From Alentia gelatinosa (lineage: Eukaryota > Annelida > Polychaeta > Phyllodocida > Polynoidae): a DNA stretch of 64,000 nt. Below the pieces are notes generated by a model. The model was not told where the DNA came from and did not search any database. It worked only from the letters and a program-made list of their open reading frames with translations. Both the position numbers and the translations under genes were made by a program. Shown here piece by piece: positions 44,501 through 56,500 of the stretch (positions are counted from its first letter, which is position 1; every line of letters starts with the position of its first letter). The stretch covers positions 179,618,303 through 179,682,302 of the forward strand of contig OX465579.1 of the NCBI GenBank assembly GCA_950022655.1. The letters are read 5' to 3'.

Positions 44501-47500
44501 TTTCCTATTCTAACCAAGCCAGATTCTATATATGTTTCACACCTCCCCATTTATTATACATGATAGAACCTCTCACCATTACTTTCCTATTCTAACCAAG
44601 CCAGATTCTACATATGTTTCACACCTCCCCATTTATTATACATGATAGAACCTCTCACCATTACTTTCCTATTCTAACCAAGCCAGATTCTAGATATGTT
44701 TCACACCTCCCCATTTATTATACATGATAGAACCTCTCACCATTACTTTTCTTTTCTAACCAAGCCAGATTCTATATATATTTCACACCTCCCTATTTAT
44801 TATACATGATAGAACCTCTCACCATTACTTTCCTATTCTAACCAAGCTAGATTCTACATCTGTGTTACATTTTCCTATCTATTCTTCATGATACTCAATA
44901 CTATAGTCAGTTTCCTATTCTAACTAACTTGAATTCTATACATCCAATTTACATTACCCTCGCTCTTATATATGATAGACACTATGACAGACACTTACCC
45001 ATTCCAACAAACCTAAATTCTAGATCCAGATGACATCTCCCCGCCGTTATACTTGATAGTCACTAATTCAGTTACTCTGCTATTCTTATTTAATATAATG
45101 CGTTATCCATATAATCTTTGGTAGACTTTTATATCATCTTCCCTAAAACTTTAGTTTTCTTTCCTTCCCTCTGTTCAGGATCTTGCGGTACTTGCTGTCT
45201 TCCTTCTTATATTTGTTGCATGTAGCTCCGCCTGTTATAGGTTTCTGAGGATTGCCCTTTTGGAAAGACTTTATGCAATGCACTTTAAATCATATGTATC
45301 CTGTATTTACTACACATGTACCTTGTGGGTGTCCACCTACTTGTTTCAGCAGTGTCGATTGAAGGTTAATTACTTGGTGTATTAGAATAATGGCATTTGG
45401 GACCTGCAGTGAAACTGAACAAAGTGATTTAAGACCTAAAAGTATCATTTTCATTTCAGGTGGAGAAGTGGACCCTGGAGAATCCATTATAGAGACCTGG
45501 CCTTCAGACATGGCACTGAAGATTGGTCACGAGGGCCTGATAAAGCTCAGGCTGAAACCTGGAAGAAATTTCACCAAAATACAAATATATATATTTGAAG
45601 TAAGCCATTGATTTGTTTTCTGTGACACAAATAACAATAGATATCAGAGCCTGCTAGGAACAGTTCTTCTACTTTTCTGTCCACATTTATCAATGTGAAA
45701 CTTTTGTTATTGTGCCAGTGTTTTAATACAAATGTAACCCAACATGCATTTGGTAGAAATGGAGAACAAAAGTCTATTTATGAAAGTACTATTCCAAACC
45801 TTAGAATGCAATATTAAAAGAATTTGGGGATTCCATGTGAAAGATCTGTACATAGCATAGTGGCCCCTACGTTTTGAAACCCTTTTACCATGCTCCTACT
45901 GTAACCTGTATTGATAACCACATACACTGTGCCATTCAGCATTCATATGATCCACATTATGGGTAAATATTATGCCATTTCAGTTTTGGGACACCATTTA
46001 CACAGCTACACCAACAAGTAGTGTTGTGGCAGACAGGAGTCAACATTGGTTACAGGACATCCCGAGCCAGAAGTATGACCTGAAGATCAAGGCGATGCAC
46101 TGGAGTACAGCTTGGAGGTACAATGTTGAAGTTACTCAAAGTGATGGGCAAGTTGAACCAACTCATAAATTCCATATCACAGTTGTTGGTGAGTACATGG
46201 TTCATGGTTGTATCATCTATTTGCAGTGCATTTATCAGGGTGATAGTTCGGATAGTGTGGTAGCTGTTATTGTGATTTGATATTGTGTGTTTCTTGGTAG
46301 GATAGATCAAGATGGGTGAAGGGTGGAAGGTTAAGTAAGGCTTGGATTTGAGGTGAGATGGGAGGTTCTCGATACCAGCACTGCACGAAACTTACTGCTT
46401 TACATATATGTATGCAAAACCTGTCTAACAGTAGGATTTTGCGTCTAGAAGTTAGACCTGTTATCCGTCTATTAGACGCCTTATCTAGTGGCGTATATAC
46501 ATGTCCATGGTGCGGTCTCATATACGTCATATATACGCCTGATTACGTTGTATATACACCACCATCCAATAGTTCCGATCTTTGCAACTTGGGGACACTA
46601 CTGGTAGCATATTTCATTTGCCATTTACCATCCAAGTCTGTATTATATGAAAAATACAATCTTATATTACCAATTTATTTTATAAAACCTTTATAAAACT
46701 AATTGAATATAAATTGATTAATTACATATAATAAACCCTGCATTCTTTGGGATTTTTACTGTTTTTCTAATAGATATTTCCTTGAAAACACCATTCTTCT
46801 GTAGTATTCTGGGTATTCCCATATATAAGCCTATAAGAAGTGAATACAATAGACATGGAGTCCCTAAGAACGGGCGGCGGGCAGCGGCGGGCACCGGCTG
46901 ACGGGGGGTGGTGGGGGGTGATGGGGGGTGACGGGGGGTGATGGAGGGTGGTGGGGGGGCATCTCACACACGCCGAGTGGCCATTAATCCGTCCACATAC
47001 ACTGCAGGGAGGCGGGGGTTGTGTACAAGGGCTTCCCTGTGGGTAGAGTGTGTGTAGGGTGGTGGGGTGGTGGGGTGTCGGGGGGGCGGTAGGGGGTGGG
47101 GTTGGGAGGTCGCGGGTGGCGGGTCAGTGTTGGTGCATCCTCTACCAACACCCACAGGACAGGGCGGGCAGCGGGTCGCAACTTTTTTTTTTTGTATCAT
47201 ATATACACCTGGCGTATATATATCGCACAGAGTATGTTTCATCTTGGATACGCCAGGTGTGAAAGACAGCCAAGTCGCGTGCGTCTACATATGGAAACTA
47301 CCTCGTAGACGCCCGAAACGCAGACACAGATAAGAGGCATATATAAATATAAACAAGTCTATATTAAGCCAATATGTGCGTTATCACAATGGCGTATATA
47401 TATATGTAAAATAGTGGTTTTCGTGCAGTGCAGTGAAAATTCCCAAGTCTATGAAATATTTTTAGTATATAGCAAATGACTGAACTTTATCATTTATGCT

Positions 47501-50500
47501 GTTTACCTTTCTACCTGTCAATGTGAGTGAAGTGTGATTTTACCGAGTGTTACCTTGAACAGGCAGCTTTGTGGCAAAACAGTTTGCTTTTAATACACAG
47601 AAATTATGGGTCATATGATAGTAAAATATACAAGTTTGGTCTTACATCAAGAATTACCACATGGTACCCTGGATTTCCTTTACATGAACATTGTACCTAC
47701 TAGAATTGGTGAAATGAAATCTTGCTCAATAAAAAATGGACTTTAAAGGAAACAATGTTAAATCAAATTTATTTATTGAGCAATGTGTACTTCTAAATTT
47801 CTGGAAAAGAGTTTTTGCTTACAGAAATATTTCAAAGATGTACCAACTTCTTATGGATACAAATATTCTGAGTGGTTTCTAGGACATCCATCCTTTTTTT
47901 AGTATAGATTTCAGTAAGGTGTTGCACCGTCTTATAAATGACAGAAAAAACCAGTCTAACAACCCACCTAACAAAAACAATATTCACTTAACTCTTTCCA
48001 TTCAGGCATTCATGCGACTCAGTACTCAGTAATACATGGACTCTCTCAACTACTTCCCTCGCACTCTTTTCTACAATATTTCTTCACCCTCTCGCCACAT
48101 TAGTCAATTTAAAGAAAGAGATTGTTGGGTACAAGTTTATTAAGTATCTGAAAATGAAGAGATTGAAGTTTAGTTTCTCTTGTGGCCTTGAAGGCATTTC
48201 TTCCTCTTCAAAATTAAACTCCTTCATTTTTCCCTTCCAGCAAAGCAGTCCCAGTCATCCTTGTTCTGGTTGCTTATGAAGCTGTTGTAAATCGTTTTGT
48301 TCATGCAATTTAGAATATTGACACATCCATTTTCAATATGAAGTATATTTCCTGTAGGCTTTGAGGGGATTCCCCATAAACAATTTACCCCGTTTTTTAT
48401 AAATTTTAGCAGTAGTCATAACCTTTTGTTGAAATTGAAAACATTTATTTTTTAAATACAAACCTTTCCGAATGAAGTCATCATCAAAACTTCTATTTTT
48501 GTATCCAAATTGATGTTGATAATGTTTGCTGTAGTACCATTTTCTTACTAATCAATATTTGTTGGCAGTAATGTCTCATTCACAGTAAATAATACTTTTT
48601 CCCATTTTTTCTCAATAGATGGAGTGCAGTGTAGTCTGAGTAAGTTGGATAACATCAATGAAGGGGAATCACTGAATATGGACTGCTCTCTAAAATATAG
48701 AGGCCCTCAGGTGCCCAGCATGGCGTGGAAGGATAAGGATGGCAGGAACATTCCAGGCGATATAGTGGATACCTCATGGAAGTAAGATTAAAAAAATGTT
48801 CTTTTTCAAATTCAGTTCTTAAATTGTGTAATATATATGGCTCGAGTAATATATAAGGCCCAGCACCTCTGGTTAACCTGCTTGTATAATGGAGGGGATG
48901 TGACATCATAGAAATGGACAATTAATATACACAGTATAGAGAGGGGTAAGCAATTAATCGGAAAAATACAAAGATATTGTCAACAGTTAGATATTGAATG
49001 TCTATTAAACTTGATTGTGCTGTAACAACAGATAGTAAGAATGATACAATTTGAACATATGTGAAGACGATGCTGCAATATCAACATCTTGTTAAGTCTG
49101 GAGCCCAACCTAAGCCAGAGTAGACCTAAAGAGTGAGAGAGTGAGAACTCGAACACAAGTGTATCTGGTACTACTATGAGTGAAAAAACTCAATGAACTT
49201 ATATAATATCGGCGAGAGGCATCTTATTTTAACAATACCAGAAAATAGAATGTTTTGTACAGTTTATCCTCATCCAATACAGAAATAGGCACTTTCACAT
49301 TTGCTTGATTCATACAAGTAGTTTACTAGAATATGGTCTTCTTCAGCATGTCCAAACTAGGCTGACTAACTATTGGTGTTCTATACATTTACTACATCTA
49401 TAATGGAAGTCCGAAGAAAATGACATGGATTTTACTGCATAAACATCTTTTTGGTAGAATTTCAATGAGGAAGGATTCTCAAGCAGATTTCCACAGTTTC
49501 AGTTTTATATGCACATATCTAATTGAAAATGTTATTTTCATTATATCCCTACAAGTGTCCATATGCTGATCTATCGGGCAAGAATTTATGCATTAAGAGA
49601 GCTTAGCCAACAAAACTTCACATGTTATGTCAAAAGTAATAACGCTGTGAACTACACTGACATCTGCATCACCAAGTTCAGGGTCAAGGGTAGGTCAATT
49701 TGTTCATTCAAACTTAAAACCTATTGAGTAAAATGCCCTACCTCAATATGGAGATGTGGTGAGCTCTGGAATTAGCCTGTGGAAATCACTGTAAACAAAA
49801 ATCTGCCGTAATTGTTTCGGCGCCGAGTTGGATATACTCACTTATAAATCAAATAAGTTGAATGGCGAACATCAAAAGGTTTTAATTCCCAATACACAAC
49901 AATTTCATCCAATATCATTTCTTTCTTTCATATAATAGTATTGATTGATTATTTTATAACCTAGTGGTAAAGTTGTGATCATTAATCTATTTCTATGTAA
50001 AACATCAATGATTGACGTTGTCCTCATTTATTTAGATACAAAATGAGAATTTAGCCATCACCATATCTTATCTACGTTTCTGAAGCTTACTATTTGGCTG
50101 CCATACTAAGAGAGGAACATTCTCGACTGCATGTCCAATTGGCTTCCCATCCACCTGACTGCACATCCACCTGTCTGCCCATCCCCCTGTCTGCACATCC
50201 ACCTGACTGCCCACCCACCTGTCTGCACATCCACCTGACTGCACATCCACCTGTCTGCCCATCCACCTGTCTGCCCATCCACCTGTCTGCCCACCCACCT
50301 GTCTGCCCACCCACCTGACTGCCCACCCACCTCACTGCCCATCCTTCGAAGTGTTGTGTGACACTCTGTTCATGACTGCCCATCCACCTCACTGTCTATT
50401 CATCTGCCCATCCACCTGACTGCCCACTCACCTGACTGCCCATCCACTTATCTGACTATTCATCTAACTGACCAATCCCTGACTTCCCATCAATCTGACT

Positions 50501-53500
50501 GCCCCTTCATGTGACTGCCCATTCACCTGACTGCCCGTCTATCTGACTGGCCATCCACCTGTCTGACCATTGACTGGACTTCTCATTCACCTGACTGCCC
50601 GTCTATCTGACTGCCCATCCGCCTGACTGCCCGTCTATCTGATTGGCCAGCCACCTAAATGCCCGTCTATCTGATTGGCCATCCACCTGTCTCACCACTC
50701 ACTGGACTTCTCATCCACCTGACTGCCCGTCTATCTGATTGGCCATCCACCTGACTGCCCGTCTATCTGACTGGCCATCCACCTGTCTGACCACTGACTG
50801 GACTTCTCATTCACCTGACTGCCCGTCTATCTGATTGGCCATCCACCTGACTGCCCGTCTATCTGATTGGCCATCCACCTGTCTGACCACTGACTGGACT
50901 GCTCATTCACCTGACTGCCCGTCTATCTGATTGGCCATCCACCTGACTGCCCGTCTATCTGATTGGCCATCCACCTGTCTCACCACTGACTGGACTGCTC
51001 ATTCACCTGACTGCCCGTCTATCTGATTGGCCATCCACCTGACTGCCCGTCTATCTGATTGGCCATCCACCTGTCTCACCACTGACTGGACTTCTCATCC
51101 ACCTGACTGCCCGTCTATCTGATTGGCCATCCACCTGACTGCCCGTCTATCTGATTGGCCATCCACCTGACTGCCCGTCTATCTGATTGGCCATCCACCT
51201 GACTGCCCGTCTATCTGATTGACCAGCCACCTGACTGCCCGTCTATCTGATTGGCCATCCACCTGTCTGACCATTGACTGGACTTCTCATCCACCTGACT
51301 GCCCGTCTATCTGATTGGCCATCCACCTGACTGCCCGTCTATCTGATTGGCCATCCAACTGACTGCCCGTCTATCTGATTGGCCATCCACCTGACTGCCC
51401 GTCTATCTGATTGGCCATCCACCTGTCTGACCACTGACTGGACTTCTCATCCACCTGACTGCCCATCTATCTGACTTCTCATCCACCTGACTGCCCGTCT
51501 ATCTGGGTGCTCTTCAGCTTGACTGATCACCAACATTAATTACTTATCCACATCTGCTATTGATTATTCTCTACCTTATGTATTATCAATTAGCTTATCT
51601 CTCTACAATGATGGATCCATTCGCTCCCTGTTATGTACATGGTAGGTAAAAACTCCATAAGCAAAAATGTTATCACCTTCATTTCAGAATCAATAGTTCA
51701 GATCTGGCCATCAGACATGGTAGTGAAGATTCACCAAGAGGGCTTGATAAATCTCAGGCTGCTTCCAGGACATTTTTTCAACTTCAATATAAGTGCAACA
51801 GTAAGTCATTTATTTGATTTGTATTTTGTGATATAAATTATGATATGTATCAAATATTGCTGAGGGGAAATTCTCAAGAACTACTTTTCTTTCTCTTTCT
51901 CACTGGATTTGTTGTTACGGTAGTATTTGATCAAAATGTACATTAGATACTAAATAATACAATTGCTTCTTTAAAAAAAGGAGGAAATTATAACAAAAAA
52001 ATTATTGGTCTAGACTATATGCAGTCGAGTGTTGGACAATGTGAGTTGCCACATAGCCTACTGTTGAGTAGTATACATAGCCTTATAGACCATAAAATCA
52101 ATTGTTCAAAACCGTTCATGCATGGTTCTCCACCCATTGTGCTTTTGTATGTTTATTACCCAATCTATTGTTTTCTCGCTCTAATCGTTTACACATCCGG
52201 CTCTGTATCGTCTTAAAAACTTAGCGAGGCTATTGTTCTCCGAGTCCAGGGATTACTGCTCCACATCTCCAAAACATTTGCGGTACACATTCCCGGGCAT
52301 GTTTGTGTTTGCCTATCAGTGTGCGGAGCATACAGGTCACCCCGGGCGCTCTGATGGGTGCTTTCACTGGTGTGTACTTCCCGGGAAGCTATGTTTACCA
52401 CACACATGTATCGGTATTACACATGTATACATGTTGCGTGCCCATATTCGGTAAATACAGCTTCCAGGGAGTGCTCTTTTACGTTGATATAGCCCGCACA
52501 TACATCTTTTGCCCGTGCTTGGTAAACATAGTTTGATATTATTATATACCTATGCACTAACTCAGTGTAAATACTTACTTTCTTAGGGGTACAGTAAGTC
52601 GTTACGTATTGCACGATACGCCGTGTAGCTTTGTACTGATTTACATATTGCACGCTTTGACTGACATATTGCGCGCTTTGACCGACATATTGCATGCTTT
52701 GACTGACATATTGCACACTTTGACTGACATATTGCACGCTTTGACCGACATATTGCACACTTTGACCGACATATTGCACGCTTTGACTGACATATTGCGT
52801 GCTTTGACTGACATATTGCACGCTTTGACCGACATATTGCACACTTTGACTGACATATTGCATGCTTTGACGGACATATTGCATGCTTTGACCGACATAT
52901 TGCATGCTTTGCAAATTAACGCAATCTGATTGGACGAGAGGCTGACAACACAAATCTGGGCAGAAGAATTGCAAATGGGGGAGTTAAGTTCTCATTAAAA
53001 GTTTGCCCATGTTGGCAAACGGCCAAACTTCATCAACTTGTCAAATATTGATGAAATCAAGGAAAATAAAGTTCAGAGTTCTTCTCAAAATTAAGTAAAT
53101 AATAAGTCGTTTTGCCAAAGACTGAAATAATCAATTCATGGATGGATCATATGATAAATATAAATCGGCTAAGACTCGCCAAATAAATGCAATGTCCAGT
53201 GTGACTCATACAAATTCCATTGAAGTTATCACTAATATCACTTATTATCCAGTTTCCTCTTGTGTATCATACTCAATCACCAAAGTCCATGCACTCTCAA
53301 TGATTTATTGATAGACGGATCCTATGTATCAGTAGTTGAGCCTATGAGAGTACTTGGAGAGTCTCGAATCCAAGCCACTTTTTACACTTTCCAAATATAA
53401 GGCAAGTCGCTTTATGTTAAGCTATTCAATGTAAATGCTGGTAATTAAGACAGTCTCAGAGCTGGCCAAGACACTTCTGTACAGCACGAGATGGTATCGA

Positions 53501-56500
53501 CCATACTTTCACCTAGAGAGCAACTCACTAATGAGAATTTGGAAGAGGCTCATGGGAGATCTCGCCTCAAACCACATAGGATCGAGACAATGTGAGAATA
53601 TGTTAATTTTCATGTTTTAGAATGGGAACACCTTGAAGGAACTCCTTAGGGAATTCTGGATTGCGTCAGTATATACGAACCTAGGGCAGAGTGAGGATCC
53701 CTATGTAAAAGTTAGTAGTATATGGAAATGTCACCTTTAATGCGGCTAACTTACACTTGTGAGTTTGCACAGACACAACACACGCGTTTAATAAACAGGA
53801 ATGTTTATTAACAAAGCTACTTCCCTGAAAGATCTTGAAGATCTTTCCCAAAAGTACAGTACCCCAGCACGATGTGCCAGGTAACGCTGGAGAGGCTAAT
53901 CTGAAAGACTCGCTTAACCACCAGGAAGGTTACGAGAACCCGCCTGCAAAGTGAGGGCCCAAGGGTCTGTTCTTTAGAAGAGACGCGTGAGGACAGCATG
54001 TCGACCTACTGTGAACGCCGAGTATATATACCCAGCGTTATGTAATCCCGGTCTCCACCACGCCACTCTCATGTGCGGTGTTGCCCGGAATCACTACACA
54101 GTAAGGATCGGCACGTCACGCCACCTTCCGTAGAACACACAAATATCTCTTCATACACCCTCTGGTATACCGCATAACAGAACAAAACCTTCTTAGGGTA
54201 GTCACCCTTCTGGTAACTCACATGTCTCCTCTTCAGTATACTCATAACAAAAAGTGTTTTCCCACATTTAGATGGTCCATTTATACACAATGTAGATGCC
54301 AGTTTTAGTAGAAGTTCATTCCTCATAATCTCCTTCACAAATTCAGCCATATTCCTTTCTCTTCTTTTTTTCCTTTCTCTTTTTCTTTTTTCCCCCCTTG
54401 AAAACAAACCTCTCCACGTAACAAAGTGTAACCACCTGCTAATTGAAGTCGGATAACCCCCACATACATAGTGACTGTACTTATGTCTACCACCCTACAT
54501 AGTGACTGTACTTATGTCTACCACCCTACACCCTCTAATTACGATCAGTCAACACCTTACACCAGGGACCTGTTTCAGTAGTTTCGTGACATGTCTAGAT
54601 GGCGTCTGTGACACCATGCGGACAGATCACAAGATTGCAGTAGATGACACATGAAGTTTCAGTCATTTCTCGTAATAATTAAGCAATGACATTTTAACAC
54701 GAGTAGGGGATACATATAACCTATAATCGTTCCAAATATGAAGAAGATTGGCCACTTCGATCTTCTGATATTTGCTAGTCTTTTTCCGCTGTTGCTTGCA
54801 CTGTTGGTGCCGCTGTTGATGTCTGTCTAGGCCTAATGTCACGAGACTACTGAAACAGGTCCCAGGAGACGTTTTTACCTCTCTACCCGAAGTCCGGCGA
54901 TCGGTACACATGAGTGCGCCCGGGAATGTGTACCGCAAATGTTTGCCAGATGTGGAACAGTTTTTGAACAATACGGTCAATACTACTTTGTTGATCTCAT
55001 TTTGTTATTCCAGTTTGTTGGCAAGTCAGATGCGACAGTTGTTTACAAAGCAGATCCATACATCTCTTATGTGGTGTCCAACCACAAGGATTGGTTGGAA
55101 GACTTGGGCAGCCCAGAGTACACCCTGAAGATCAAGGCGATGACTTGGGACGGGGCTGGCGAGTATACAGCAGCAGTCACTCAAAGAAACGGGCATCCAT
55201 CTCGCAAATTCCAGGTCACAGCTATTGGTGAGTGGCATTTTTATCTCTGGCTGCATATGCTTGAATGGTGTTATTTATTTATGATCATTAGGGATTATTA
55301 TACAGCAGTAGGTTTCTATGTGGGTTAGGATGAAGAAGTCAGACTAAAACATGTTTTGGTACCAGACTCTATTGTAGACTATCAGTTATTGAAACTAGAT
55401 GACATTAGATAATTTAGTATATTGTATAGTGATAGGGGTGGATCGGTCAACGCTGTTTGTGTAATATTTAGAAAAACAAACTTTTGAGAGTGTACCGTAG
55501 CCAAATATGGCACAAGGTTGAAGATATTTAAAAAGAGAAAGAGTTCTATATTACGATATTAATCAAGGTTTATATATATGATAATCATTTAGTAAAATAT
55601 TGATAATTAATTTAGTACGTTTGCGTTCATGTTATAGTCACTTATAACCACTATAGCTCACATGAGTATTTACGGTAGTAGGTGCACCTGGACTAGAGTC
55701 TACGGTAATGCGCCACTGAATGACATCACGACCGCACCAGTGCTGCCCCTAGGTGGGATTCACACGTACTACTGAGACTAGAATGGAGAAACGTCACCTA
55801 TGACTCATAGGGGAAGCTCCTACAGGCTTTCCGTGGTTCTAGTTGAATAAATTATGATAATATCACCTGTTCTCAGAACTGTGTGAACTCAGACGAGATT
55901 ACCCACAAGCCTTTTCCAAATTCTCATTAGTGAGGTGAATTAGTAGTGAGAGGATCCCCAGTCTCCAGCAACACCTCCTACTGTCCACATCGGACATCTT
56001 TGAGTCATTTCGGAAATATTATTTATTGGTGAGTTATGCCATTTCTGTTTGTTATATGCCACTGAGACTGTTGTTTAATGCCTCATGAGATCAGGTTGTG
56101 ATTACATCTGACTTTATCCAACACTGAAGAATTTAATATTTGTCCTGAGACACTTTATGATTTTATCCAATTGACAATAGAAGTTGGACACCCTGTCAGA
56201 GTTCACATTGCCTGTCAATGATGTGAACTGTGTCTCAAGACTCATATCATATGAGATCTTCTGAAGTGTGAAACCAACATATTATTCTTGAAACCAGCAT
56301 ATTGTGTATGATCCAGATTATCACCATGGAATGCTGAGAATTTATGTGAACTATGAACGTGACTTATTGAAGATTCGAACTATATTTCGCTCTCTGACAT
56401 CTTTTACAAAGACACATAGACACTGAATAGAATATTATTAGAATTCATATTAGACATCAATTAATATTTAATTAATAATTCAATATTCCCTAAGTTGTAC

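Noticed and set aside
42200..44880. Regular array that might be taken for a CRISPR
   Set aside because: The units are contiguous 82-bp tandem repeats without unique spacers, in animal DNA.
50068..50392. Overlapping frames rich in W, G, D and C (or P, H and C) on both strands
   Set aside because: They are translations of the 16-bp minisatellite.
52417..52974. A 185-codon minus-strand frame with a QYVSQS-type repeat
   Set aside because: It is the translation of the 21-bp minisatellite, which is open in several frames and on both strands.
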